Assembly: GCA_031291845.1 (NCBI GenBank)
Contig: JARLIH010000048.1
Coordinates: 1 to 49,138, forward strand
Source: Isosphaeraceae bacterium
GTDB lineage: Bacteria; Planctomycetota; Planctomycetia; Isosphaerales; Isosphaeraceae
DNA length: 49,138 nucleotides
Reading direction: 5' to 3'
Both the position numbers and the translations under genes were made by a program. The notes beneath the pieces were generated by a model. The model searched no databases. It was given only the letters and a program-made list of their open reading frames with translations, and was not told where the DNA came from. Each line of letters starts with the position of its first letter. The first letter of the stretch is position 1. Shown in pieces: positions 41,449 through 49,117 of the stretch.

Positions 41449-42635
41449 CGTGGCGATGAACCTCCTCGGATCGTGACCGGAACGGTCTGACGACTCTCCG
41501 CGTGAGACTGACCGTCGAACGGAATCGAGTCCTCGGCCCGGGCCGGGTCGGCGAGTCCTTCTGGCGGCAGAAACTCCGGCACGTCCAGGCGCGCCACGCC
41601 GATCCGGTTGTCGGCCATCCCGTAATAGACGTCGAAGCGATCGGGCAAGCCGAGATCATCGCGCCGGTCGATGGCGGTGGGAAACACGACGTTGGCGACC
41701 GTCCCGATGCATTCCTGCGGCAATTCCGGCGTCAGCACAGGCTCCGGCGAACGATAAAAGACATGGCGCGGGTGCTTCCTGGAAAGCACCAGCACGCCGG
41801 CGGAGTAGCACAACTTGTGCGCTGTCGTGCTCGAATGCGCCAGTTCGTGGACGCCGTGGTAGACAATCATCCATCCGTGCCTGGTCATGATTGGAGGAGT
41901 GCCGCCACCGATCTTGAGACACTCCCAGGGGGCGACCGGGCTGGCCAGCCGGTTATGTAAGCTAAAGTGGCTGAGGTAGTACGGCTCATCGCCAACCTCG
42001 CCCAGTGGACAGTACGAAATCCAGATGCTCTCTCGATCGAGATCCACGACGCGAGGTGCCCGTTCACACGCCGTTTCCTCGGGACGAGTTCCGGGAAAGA
42101 GAGGCCTGTGGAGGATGGCCATTGCCGGCTTCCCATCAGGATCGGGAATGGCGACGGGGAAGACGCTGGCATCCTTGTTGTCCACGCCGTCGAACTCGAT
42201 GCCGTCATACGGGTGGAATGTTGCCAGCCCCAAACGCTGCCAGTGGAACAGATCCTCCGACAGGGCCAGGGCAATTCGAGGGCCTCTGGAGGAAAGCGCC
42301 GTGTAGGTCATGATGTAGCGCTTGAGGTCTTCGCCAAAAGTAATCCGCGGATCCTCACAGCCTCCGCTGCCGTCCGGCCCCAGTTCGTAATCCGCCTCGG
42401 GCTCCAGCGCGATGCCGAGCCGCTCGACGCCGGACGGGTCGCCAGCCTCGTTGAAGTTCACTCGTGAGATGCCGATGCGTGAGTAATTTCCCTTCGCGAC
42501 CAGACGCGGGAAAAGGTAAAAGTGACCGTCAGGTCCGCGAACCCCGGCCGGGTTCAGGACCCCTTCGACCTCAAGCGGATTGCCCGGCTGCGGCTCCATC
42601 ACCAGCCCCAGCCGCTTCAACTGGAATCCAGCCAT
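41445..42635 (-). CDS. GH130 beta-mannoside phosphorylase/hydrolase-like protein
   Basis: A 396-aa five-bladed beta-propeller enzyme of GH130. It has [20 protein letters not shown] followed by [26 protein letters not shown] with the proton-donor Asp region, then [35 protein letters not shown] and [15 protein letters not shown]130 members cleave beta-1,4- or beta-1,2-mannosidic bonds, usually with phosphate, giving mannose-1-P; some are hydrolases. The Arg in NYSRIG is where phosphorylases bind phosphate, but I cannot confirm all phosphate ligands. ATG 42635 has GGGAGGG upstream. It lies in one direction with phosphomannomutase and mannose-6-P isomerase genes, which supports the phosphorylase reading. 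Confidence 0.85.
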   Translation of the reverse strand: MAGFQLKRLGLVMEPQPGNPLEVEGVLNPAGVRGPDGHFYLFPRLVAKGNYSRIGISRVNFNEAGDPSGVERLGIALEPEADYELGPDGSGGCEDPRITFGEDLKRYIMTYTALSSRGPRIALALSEDLFHWQRLGLATFHPYDGIEFDGVDNKDASVFPVAIPDPDGKPAMAILHRPLFPGTRPEETACERAPRVVDLDRESIWISYCPLGEVGDEPYYLSHFSLHNRLASPVAPWECLKIGGGTPPIMTRHGWMIVYHGVHELAHSSTTAHKLCYSAGVLVLSRKHPRHVFYRSPEPVLTPELPQECIGTVANVVFPTAIDRRDDLGLPDRFDVYYGMADNRIGVARLDVPEFLPPEGLADPARAEDSIPFDGQSHAESRQTVPVTIRGGSSPR

Positions 42636-42667
42636 CGGCCCTCCCCTCAAGGTCTCGCTCGCCGCGT

Positions 42668-43411
42668 TCAAGCCAAACAAGCGATGATTGCTTCGATAAC
42701 CCGTTTGGTCTCATGCGGGTCCCTGACTCGAATCGAGACGGCACCCGCTTGTTCGGCCGGATAGTCGTTGCCACCCGGGAACAGGGCATCCCCGACAAAG
42801 ATCATCTCCTGAATGGGAATGCCCAAAATGTCTCGAAGCTTTCTGATCCCGTAGGCCTTGTCGATCCCGGGCTCTGTGACATCAATGGACGTCGAGCCTC
42901 CCAAACGGACAGAGAACTCGGGAATCAGCGTATCGAGGATGACTTTCATCTTCTTGCGCTTGGTGAAATCGGGATCCCATTTCACCTTCTCTTCAAGGGG
43001 AGCTTGCTGACCTAATGCCGAGAAGGTGATCTGACTTCCCCGGTCTTGAATCACCTCTCCCCAGACCTTTTCGACCTTCAAGCCCGATTGCTCGATCGCC
43101 TTTTTCAGTGAACTGATAATCTTCTCTTTCTGTTCGGGACTGAAAGTCTCGGCGTAAAGCTGTTCCCAGCTCGTTTCGTATTTGAAAAACTGGGTTCCGC
43201 AAGTAGGGAGGAGCGAGAGATTCTTCAAGCGGTCATCACTGGAAAGATGCGAGAGGACTTGTTTTTGAAATTGGGACCAATCACCACCGGATATCACGGA
43301 AACCTTGATGTGAACGAGTAGTTGATTCAACAGCGTTGCCATCTCCGGATCGAGCGCAGACTTGCTCTGAGCCAGTGTGCCGTCAAGGTCAAAGACAATG
43401 AGAGCTTTCAT
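42668..43411 (-). CDS. Eukaryote-type phosphomannomutase-like HAD-IIB protein
   Basis: A 247-aa protein that resembles human PMM1/PMM2 along its length. It has IVFDLDGTLAQSKSALDPEM (catalytic DLDGT), KVSVISGGDWSQFQKQVL, the cap segment EVIQDRGSQITFSALGQQ, then RLGGSTSIDVTEPGIDKAYG and FVGDALFPGGNDYPAEQAGA with the Mg-binding GD..PGGND. This family interconverts mannose-1-P and mannose-6-P. ATG 43411 has AAGGAAG upstream. The base composition is visibly less GC-rich than neighbours (AT-rich third positions), so recent transfer is possible. If GH130 makes mannose-1-P, this enzyme and ManA carry it to fructose-6-P. Confidence 0.85.
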   Translation of the reverse strand: MKALIVFDLDGTLAQSKSALDPEMATLLNQLLVHIKVSVISGGDWSQFQKQVLSHLSSDDRLKNLSLLPTCGTQFFKYETSWEQLYAETFSPEQKEKIISSLKKAIEQSGLKVEKVWGEVIQDRGSQITFSALGQQAPLEEKVKWDPDFTKRKKMKVILDTLIPEFSVRLGGSTSIDVTEPGIDKAYGIRKLRDILGIPIQEMIFVGDALFPGGNDYPAEQAGAVSIRVRDPHETKRVIEAIIACLA

Positions 43412-43468
43412 AGTCGCTGCTTCCTTGTTCTTGGCCCTGATCACAATCCCGAACTTGCCCGCACGGAA

Positions 43469-44458
43469 CTATTCCGGCAGTGCGACTTCCAGCAAGTTTA
43501 CTGAAGTGAACGGCTGATAGGAACACGCGCCGACCTCCGCCGGCAAGAGCACGACGTCGCCGCGACTGAGCTTGTAGTGGGTGCCGTTGTGCTTCAGCTC
43601 CCCCTCGCCGGCAATCGAGACCAGCACCCGCGGCGCGCCCACCGCGCCCACGGTGAACGGCGACTGTCCCGTGTGCCGCCACACCGAGAAATGGTCGCAA
43701 TGGAAGAGCCGCTCTCGCCGTACCGGCGCCTCCTCCTCGACCAAGGGTTCCACGGGACCGATCGCGACCTGCTCGAAATCGAGGCAGGCCACCGCCCGCT
43801 CGACCTGTAGCGGGCGAGGCTTGCCTGTCTTGGGGTCGACGCGATCCCAATCGTACAGGCGAAACGTGACGTCGCTGTTTTCCTGCACTTCGAACACCAC
43901 CACGCCGCTGAGGGAGTGAACCGTCCGGGCGCGCAGGAAGACGGCGTCGCCGACCTTCGGCGTGAAGCTTGCCAGCAGGTCCCCTACCGTCCGGCTTGCG
44001 AGCGCCCGCTCCAGGTCGTCGTGCGTCGTGCCACGCTGCAAGCCCGCGTAGATACGGCTGGCCGGCGATGCCTCCAGCACGACCCATGCTTCCGTCTTGC
44101 CGCGCTCGCCCGCCGGGATGAGCGCTTTCTGCCCATCCGCGGGATGCACCTGGACCGAGAGCCTGTCGTTGGCGTCGAGGAACTTGAGGAGCACGGGAAA
44201 CCGCCGCAAACGGCCCGCCAGTTTTCCCAGCAACCGATCGGGCGACTGCTCGAGCAGTTGCCGGATGGTCGATCCTTTGAGCCGCCCGTCGGCCACCTTG
44301 CTGGGATGGTCATCGCGGTCACTCAGTAGCCAGGCCTCGCCGATGGGACCGTCGCCGGGCAGCGGTGCCGTGAGCAGGCCAGCCAGACACCGACCACCCC
44401 AGAGCCGATATTGGTAAATCGGCTCGAACCGCAACGGATACATTGGCACGTTGATCAT
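43469..44458 (-). CDS. manA: Mannose-6-phosphate isomerase
   Basis: A 329-aa cupin-fold zinc isomerase interconverting mannose-6-P and fructose-6-P. It has RFEPIYQYRLWGGRCLAG, IGEAWLLSDRDDHPSKVADG, FLDANDRLSVQVHPADGQKA with the zinc-binding Gln/His, GKTEAWVVLEASPASRIYAG and VFEVQENSDVTFRLYDWDRV. ATG 44458 has GGAGACAC upstream; the frame extends to 44692 without family similarity. It is 57 nt before the phosphomannomutase gene on the same strand. Confidence 0.95.
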   Translation of the reverse strand: MINVPMYPLRFEPIYQYRLWGGRCLAGLLTAPLPGDGPIGEAWLLSDRDDHPSKVADGRLKGSTIRQLLEQSPDRLLGKLAGRLRRFPVLLKFLDANDRLSVQVHPADGQKALIPAGERGKTEAWVVLEASPASRIYAGLQRGTTHDDLERALASRTVGDLLASFTPKVGDAVFLRARTVHSLSGVVVFEVQENSDVTFRLYDWDRVDPKTGKPRPLQVERAVACLDFEQVAIGPVEPLVEEEAPVRRERLFHCDHFSVWRHTGQSPFTVGAVGAPRVLVSIAGEGELKHNGTHYKLSRGDVVLLPAEVGACSYQPFTSVNLLEVALPE

Positions 44459-44631
44459 GTCGTGTCTCCGCGGAACGCCCGGCAAAGCCGCCTTGGGGCG
44501 CAATCTCTCGAAGCGGTGCGTTTCCGGTCCGTGGCGCGGATGTGCTCGACATTCAGGGCTGGCGGCGGGAATACGATCTCCAGCCCGTCCCGATGCTCCA
44601 CGGTGAGCCGGGCCACGTGGTTGGAGGCCAC
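44455..44631 (-). CDS. Possible 58-aa protein overlapping the manA start
   Basis: An open frame with GTG 44631 reads VASNHVARLTVEHRDGLEIV, then FPPPALNVEHIRAT and a basic end. Its stop overlaps the manA ATG by 3 nt (ATGA style), as at other junctions of this operon. AGGGGG lies too close to the GTG to be a good ribosome site, and I recognise no family. It may be real or a chance frame. Confidence 0.25.
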   Translation of the reverse strand: MASNHVARLTVEHRDGLEIVFPPPALNVEHIRATDRKRTASRDCAPRRLCRAFRGDTT

Positions 44632-44653
44632 CCCCTGAAAACGGCTCTTTGTT

Positions 44654-44686
44654 GAAGGTTCCGGCCGGAGGTCGACCGGAACCTTC
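44654..44686 (-). terminator. 11-bp hairpin after the stress-protein gene
   Basis: GAAGGTTCCGG (44654-44664) and CCGGAACCTTC (44676-44686) form a perfect 11-bp stem with an 11-nt loop. It lies 22 nt downstream of the minus-strand stress gene and before manA. There is no long T-run, so it may separate the stress gene from the carbohydrate operon or serve as a partial terminator. Confidence 0.5.
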
Positions 44687-44707
44687 TGTCACCCCAGCGT
44701 CGTTGAC

Positions 44708-45247
44708 TCACGCGCCGACGTCCGCGAGTTGTGCATCGTGGACCGTCGAGGAATCCGCGTCGGACTGATCCAGGAGATCCTTGGCGCGCTTTACCTCCTC
44801 GGGGGTTCCATGGACGACCATGAGGAGTTTGCCGTTCTTCACCTCGGTCTCGTACTGCAAAACACTGTTCTTGGGAATGCCGATGCTGTACAGGCCCGCG
44901 CCGAGCGCGGTGAGCCCCCCTGTCACGACGGCCCCTTCGAGTGCGCCGACGATCCACACGACGAGCGGTCCCGCCACGAGTAGCTGACCAATGCCCGGCA
45001 CCCAGAAGAACGCGGAGCCGAACATCAGCCCCCAGAAGCCACCCCAGAAGGCCCCCAGCTTGCCCCAATAGGCCATGCGGTCGCCGGTGGTGTAGTAGCC
45101 GACGACGTGCTCTTCCGTGTGGTAATCCTTGCCGACGATGGACAGCTTCTTCATATCGAAGCCATCCTTCTGAAGTTCACGAACGGCGGCTTCGGCCTGG
45201 TCGTGGGACTTGAAGACCGCGACGACGGAGTTCTTTTCGGAATTCAT
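44708..45247 (-). CDS. General-stress-protein-like membrane protein (YflT/DUF1269-like)
   Basis: A 179-aa protein. The N-terminus (about 8-45) is the general stress protein 17M/YflT-like domain: SVVAVFKSHDQAEAAVRELQ, then KDGFDMKKLSIVGKDYHTEE. A Gly/Trp-rich membrane region with two or three segments follows (WGKLGAFWGGFWGLMFGSAF, IGQLLVAGPLVVWIVGALEG). The C-terminal domain (about 120-175) repeats an alpha/beta pattern (YETEVKNGKLLMVVHGTPEE). Proteins of this type are expressed under general stress; the function is unknown. ATG 45247 has GAGGAAC upstream. It is the first gene in the minus-strand direction of the metabolic block, but the hairpin after it may isolate it. Confidence 0.8.
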   Translation of the reverse strand: MNSEKNSVVAVFKSHDQAEAAVRELQKDGFDMKKLSIVGKDYHTEEHVVGYYTTGDRMAYWGKLGAFWGGFWGLMFGSAFFWVPGIGQLLVAGPLVVWIVGALEGAVVTGGLTALGAGLYSIGIPKNSVLQYETEVKNGKLLMVVHGTPEEVKRAKDLLDQSDADSSTVHDAQLADVGA

Positions 45248-45409
45248 CTGGTTCCTCATTGGTAGACGCTTGTAAACTTATCGAAGGTTGACGAGCGAAA
45301 CGCTCTTCGAGCGGGGGCTTTGGTTCGCTGTGGTTCTGACCATGTTGCCTCGCCCGCACCGCTCTCGCCCCCAGTTCGTGGCCGGTATGCGCTGGGCGAG
45401 CCCGAGACC

Positions 45410-45660
45410 CTGCAACTCGGCTCGCGGTTCGATTCCTGTGACCGCCTCCTTCATCTCCCCGCCGACACGGCGGGGGCATCTCGCCGCAACGGGTCGGTGC
45501 CGGCGGCAAACAGTCGTCGACGGACCTCTTGAATCCGAGCGGCGGCGGCCGTGCTCCGACCCGGGTTCTGCGACAACGCTCCGCGCAGAGCGACGGCCAG
45601 CGTGTCGGCGTTTGGGACGACCGTTCCTTCACGGGTTGTCGCGCCCGGTAGCGCTGTCAA
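45410..45660 (-). pseudogene. Decayed MpsC/DUF2294 gene (copy 3)
   Basis: From TTG 45660 the frame reads PNADTLAVALRGALSQNPGR and AARIQEVRRRLFAAGTDPLR, which match the copy 1 segments LSDDTLVVTLHGALSPAEQD and AARIQEFHRQLFSNSSEALR. It then runs into a stop at 45451-45453. A frame change restores MKEAVTGIEPRAELQ, matching the IKRITGVEVREAAAE region. The N-terminal helix and the end of the family domain are missing. It directly follows the leader copy at 45663-45779, so it is a broken duplicate of the gene at 19364-19777. Confidence 0.8.
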
Positions 45661-45662
45661 TG

Positions 45663-45710
45663 AAAAAAGCCGACGTGGTCGAACACGTTGAAGTGTTCGA
45701 CCACGTCGGC
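45663..45710 (-). terminator. Intrinsic terminator hairpin, copy 2
   Basis: A perfect 18-bp stem with a 6-nt loop is followed by six Ts on the minus strand, directly before the first codons of the decayed MpsC gene. Confidence 0.8.
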
Positions 45711-45779
45711 TTACTCGTCAACGAGCCCCCCGGCTGGGCCGGGTTGCCCCTTATCTAGTCATCCGACGAATTCAATTTC
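45663..45779 (-). promoter_or_regulatory. Structured leader RNA / candidate small RNA, copy 2
   Basis: This is the second copy of the element at 19812-19934. The 18-bp stem (45669-45686 with 45693-45710) is perfect, has a TTCAAC loop and is followed on the minus strand by six Ts. The GGG-GCAA-CCC, CCCGGC-CCA-GCCGGG and CTCG-TTGA-CGAG hairpins are kept. Upstream it also shares weaker similarity (GGAAATAGCAA and GTCGAC.GGTA blocks) with the first copy, so the promoter may be duplicated as well. The protein downstream is broken, yet the RNA element is intact. Confidence 0.7.
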
Positions 45780-46235
45780 GGTGGCTGGAAACAACAGGGC
45801 CGACCCGCCGAGGCTTCGTACCGGTCGACAGCGTTCATCTTGCGGCATCGGGACGGAAATAGCAATAAGAATCCACTTGCCTTACGATTACCGATCCGCG
45901 CTGGCCGCAAGGCATCCAGGACGTGGCGGGCGACTCGCTCAACGGCTCGCGCCGCGGCCCCTTCTTCCCGGTCAGCGCGCGTTACCGAGCTGATTTTGAG
46001 GCACTGATCGGCCCGTCGCACGTGCAAGGCCAGGAGCAGACTCGCGGGCCGCCGTTGTCTGCATGGGTCTCCGAGAGGCCACCAGCCGGCTGGTTCCCGC
46101 AAGCGTCAAATCGCACACCCCGGACCGGCGCGAGAGTGGAGATCGGCCCGGTCCGTCGAGTATGCTCATGACCGCGCCGAACCGGTCCGGGCTCGCGGCC
46201 CGAGGTGTGTCACGCGGCAGCTTGAGGGCTTGTTC
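45780..46235. other. Intergenic region with the duplicated leader promoter side
   Basis: No convincing gene is seen. Bases up to about 45890 resemble the upstream region of the first leader (19935-20040) with many differences. The rest should contain the promoter of the plus-strand monooxygenase gene, but no clear -35/-10 pair stands out. Confidence 0.5.
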
Positions 46236-47867
46236 ATGAACACGGTGGATGGAAGCGTACTGATCGTCGGCGCAGGGCCGGTCGGGCTGACGATGGCGGC
46301 CAACCTCGAGCGCAACGGGGTCGGGTGCCGGATCGTCGACAAGAGCCCGAAGCCCACCGAAACTTCCAAGGCCCTCGTCCTCTGGGGACGCTCGCTGGAG
46401 ATGCTCGACGACCTGGGAATCGTCGGCCCGTTCCTCGCCGCGGGACGGTTCCTGGGCGCGGCGACCCTGAACGGGCAAGGGCGCCTGCTGGCCAGGATCC
46501 CGCTCGACGTCGAGGGAACCGAGTACCCGAGGCCCCTGATGCTCGCCCAGAGTGAGACCGAGCGGCTGCTCGCCGAATACCTGGGACGGGTAGGGATCGC
46601 GGTCGAGCGGCCGGTGGAGCTGACCGCCTTTGAAGATCGGGGCGACCACGTCGCCGCGACGCTCCGTCACGCCGACGGGCGCGTCGAAGAGGTGCGCTGC
46701 GACTGGCTCATCGGGTGCGACGGCGCCCACAGCACCGTGCGCCACGGCCTGCAAATGGAATTCACCGGCGAGGCCGAGCCGAACGACTGGATTCTGGCCG
46801 ACTGCCGGGTCGACGGCCTCTCGCAGGACGAGCTCAGCTTTTACTGGCACGCCGCCGGAGCGCTCGCCTTCTTCCCATTCGCCGAGGGGCGCTGCCGGAT
46901 CATCGCCGACATGGGGACCGCCCAGCACGCGGGGCGGCCCTCCGACCCGTCGCTGGCCGAGGTCCAGGCGATCGTCGACCAGCGCGGGCCGTCGGGGGTG
47001 CGCCTCTCGGAGCCACGCTGGCTGGCCGGCTTCCGGATCCACGAGCGCAAGGTCTCCGACTACCGCCGCGGGCGCGTGTTCCTCGCGGGGGACGCGGCCC
47101 ACATCCACAGCCCGGCCGGAGGGCAGGGGATGAACACCGGGATGCAGGACGCCTACAACCTCGCGTGGAAGCTCGGGCTGGTCGAGCGCGGCTGCGGCAA
47201 GGCGTCGCCGCTGCTGGACAGCTACAGCCAGGAGCGCGGCGGCGTGGGCGAGCTGGTACTGCGCGAGGCGGGCCGGATGACCCGCGCTGCCACCGTGCGC
47301 AACCCGTTCGGCCAGTTCCTGCGAAACAACGCGGTCTGGGCGCTGGGACGCCTGCCGGCGTTCCGCCGGAACTTCGTCAGCTACCTCTCCGAGTTGACGA
47401 TCCACTACCCGAACAGCCCGCTCAACGCCGAGACCGAGGGCGCAGGGTGGGACCCTCACAGCACCCGGCCGGGCGAGCGCGTGCCCGACACGCGCCTGCG
47501 CGACCCGCGGACCGGCGACGGGCAGCGGCTGCACTCCCTGCTGCGCGGGATGACGCACGACCTTTTGCTGCTGCCCTCCGGCGACTGCCACTTGCGGTTG
47601 GCCAAGATCGGCCAACAGGCGGAGGCGGCATTCCCGGGCCTCGTCCGGTCGCACCTGATCGTCGCGGGGGACGGGCAACCTGCGGGCACGGAGGGGACCG
47701 CTTCGGTCTGGCTTGACCCCGAAGGCGCCGTGCGCCGGCTCATCGGCGCGCGCGAGGAGGCCCTGGCCCTGGTGCGGCCCGACGGCTACCTGGGGTTCCG
47801 GGGCCAGCCCGCATCGTGGGACGCGCTGAAGGCGTACCTCGATCGCACTTTGATCGCCGGCCCATGA
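46236..47867 (+). CDS. FAD-dependent aromatic-ring-hydroxylase-like monooxygenase
   Basis: A 543-aa class A flavoprotein monooxygenase. It has the FAD motif VLIVGAGPVGLTMAANLERN (about 9-28), the DG motif DWLIGCDGAHSTVRHGLQ (about 160), the GD motif GRVFLAGDAAHIHSPAGGQG (about 283) and NTGMQDAYNLAWKLGLV. The C-terminal part (about 420-540) resembles the thioredoxin-like dimerisation domain of phenol-hydroxylase/MhpA-type enzymes. The substrate is unknown and may be phenolic or a polyketide-like aromatic. ATG 46236 is chosen, with GAGGG upstream, over TTG 46230. The gene stands alone or with the membrane protein 39 nt downstream; no ring-cleavage genes are nearby. Confidence 0.9.
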   Translation: MNTVDGSVLIVGAGPVGLTMAANLERNGVGCRIVDKSPKPTETSKALVLWGRSLEMLDDLGIVGPFLAAGRFLGAATLNGQGRLLARIPLDVEGTEYPRPLMLAQSETERLLAEYLGRVGIAVERPVELTAFEDRGDHVAATLRHADGRVEEVRCDWLIGCDGAHSTVRHGLQMEFTGEAEPNDWILADCRVDGLSQDELSFYWHAAGALAFFPFAEGRCRIIADMGTAQHAGRPSDPSLAEVQAIVDQRGPSGVRLSEPRWLAGFRIHERKVSDYRRGRVFLAGDAAHIHSPAGGQGMNTGMQDAYNLAWKLGLVERGCGKASPLLDSYSQERGGVGELVLREAGRMTRAATVRNPFGQFLRNNAVWALGRLPAFRRNFVSYLSELTIHYPNSPLNAETEGAGWDPHSTRPGERVPDTRLRDPRTGDGQRLHSLLRGMTHDLLLLPSGDCHLRLAKIGQQAEAAFPGLVRSHLIVAGDGQPAGTEGTASVWLDPEGAVRRLIGAREEALALVRPDGYLGFRGQPASWDALKAYLDRTLIAGP

Positions 47868-47906
47868 CGGAACGGTTTCCGACCTCTCCAGGCGCGCGGG
47901 ACGATC

Positions 47907-48245
47907 ATGGCCACTCCTCGCCTCCCCTCATCATCGCCGCCGGGCGGCTCGCAGCGACGTCCGCCGTTGCGCCTGTGGCCGCTGTTGTTCCTGCCGATCG
48001 TCGGCCTGCTCGCGGGCGCCCTCAGCGCCCGGATGGGCGTGGATCACCTCGATCCGCCGACCGGGTTCCACACGGCCGTGGCTGCCTTGACGGGCCTCGT
48101 GGCGGGGAGCCTTCTCATGGCACTGGTCGCGCTGGGGTTCCTGGCGGCCCGGCTCGGCGCGCGACAGCTCACGATCCGCTCGGCTTTGATCGCGGTCGCG
48201 GTCGTCCCCCTCGCGATGGGGCTCGTCCGGGCGTGTCTCCCCTGA
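47907..48245 (+). CDS. Hypothetical membrane protein, 112 aa
   Basis: A proline/arginine-rich N-terminus precedes three hydrophobic segments (LWPLLFLPIVGLLAGALSA, TAVAALTGLVAGSLLMALVA, ALIAVAVVPLAMGLVRA). I recognise no family. It starts 39 nt after the monooxygenase gene on the same strand, with a weak CGGGACG ribosome site, and its codon use resembles the neighbours. It is convergent with the next gene, and the two stops almost touch. Confidence 0.5.
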   Translation: MATPRLPSSSPPGGSQRRPPLRLWPLLFLPIVGLLAGALSARMGVDHLDPPTGFHTAVAALTGLVAGSLLMALVALGFLAARLGARQLTIRSALIAVAVVPLAMGLVRACLP

Positions 48246-48247
48246 CG

Positions 48248-48754
48248 TCAGGGCTGCGTCCCCTTCGCCGTCGGGTCGACCTCGGTCAGGATCTTCAGAC
48301 CGTCCCGCTTGATGCGAACGGACACCGTTCCCCACTCGTCGCCGTCGAAATAGAAGTCACACTTCCGGGTGACCACCTGGCCGTTCGGCCCGAGGTAATC
48401 GAGGGAGAACCCCCGAGACTGCCCCGCCACATCCCAGGCGATCATCCCTCCCGCGGACACCTTGTCGCACGTGCGCAGCGCTTTGCCGTCACAAAACAAG
48501 AAACGGACATTGGCCATGGGGGAGCCGGTGTCGTTGTAAAGCTCCATGGTCAGATGGGGGCTGGGGAGCGAGCGGAAGAAAGCGATCATGATCAGCCCAA
48601 CGACAGCCGCCGCCGCCACGGGAATCAGCCAGCGCTGGATTTTCAGCTCGGCGAGTCGTCCCCCCTCGTCCGCCACCGGCCCGGCCCCTGTTTCGGGGGA
48701 CCGAGCGGAGCGCGGGCTCACACGATCAGACTCATCCAGTTCAGGACTCGCCAC
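48248..48754 (-). CDS. Hypothetical single-pass membrane protein
   Basis: About 168 aa. A charged N-terminus is followed by one membrane segment (WLIPVAAAAVVGLIMIAFF, about 40-60) and a soluble domain with MELYNDTGSPMANVRFLFCD, three Cys residues (FCD, RTCD, RKCD) and a beta-rich end (WGTVSVRIKRDGLKILTEVD). The Cys residues could form disulfides outside the cytoplasm. I recognise no family. The start is uncertain: GTG 48754 is my choice, but the frame stays open to 48967. Confidence 0.5.
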   Translation of the reverse strand: MASPELDESDRVSPRSARSPETGAGPVADEGGRLAELKIQRWLIPVAAAAVVGLIMIAFFRSLPSPHLTMELYNDTGSPMANVRFLFCDGKALRTCDKVSAGGMIAWDVAGQSRGFSLDYLGPNGQVVTRKCDFYFDGDEWGTVSVRIKRDGLKILTEVDPTAKGTQP

Positions 48755-49069
48755 TTCCGAGTTCCGCCCGTGCGAGAAAAAACCCTCCGGCGCACGCAAA
48801 CCCCCCGCCTCCGCGCCATCGCGAAACCGGGGCCGTCCGCCGAGTTCGTCACCCTTCCATCGGCAGGGGTGATGAAAGGAATCTAAAACACGTTCCGACC
48901 GTTGGCAAATCACCCTGCCCCGGGCCCGAGCCCGAGCGGGTGACCTCCGGATCGACGAGGCAGGCAAGAGCCATCGTCGTGGGCGCGACGCCTTCGAGGT
49001 TGGCCAGATCCCGACGAATCAGCGGCCTACGGTCCGAGGGAGAATTTGGCCAGGCAGGCAGAATTTGGG
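48755..49069. other. Region without a supported gene
   Basis: Only the possible N-terminal extension of the preceding minus-strand gene (to 48967) and short shadow frames are seen. A short direct repeat (GAATTTGG about 49042 and 49061) is near the end. Confidence 0.4.
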
Positions 49070-49117
49070 CCGGGGGGGGGCCCCGGGGGGGGGGCGGGGG
49101 GGGGCGCGGCCCCCCCA
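49070..49117. repeat. Poly-G/poly-C low-complexity tract
   Basis: Runs of 9-12 G interrupted by CCCC, a single C and CGCGG occupy the last part of the window, followed by an AT-rich tail (ATATAAATTAA) unlike the rest. This is typical of low-quality read ends at a contig terminus and is probably not genuine genomic sequence. Confidence 0.7.

Noticed and set aside
45755..46102. 115-aa minus-strand frame between the leader and the monooxygenase
   Set aside because: It runs through the duplicated leader and promoter region, has no ribosome site and has no family resemblance.
45972..47678. 568-aa open frame on the minus strand
   Set aside because: It is the antisense shadow of the FAD monooxygenase gene, which carries all three flavoprotein motifs; the minus frame has the Arg/Gly/Pro/Val-rich composition of a GC-rich shadow.
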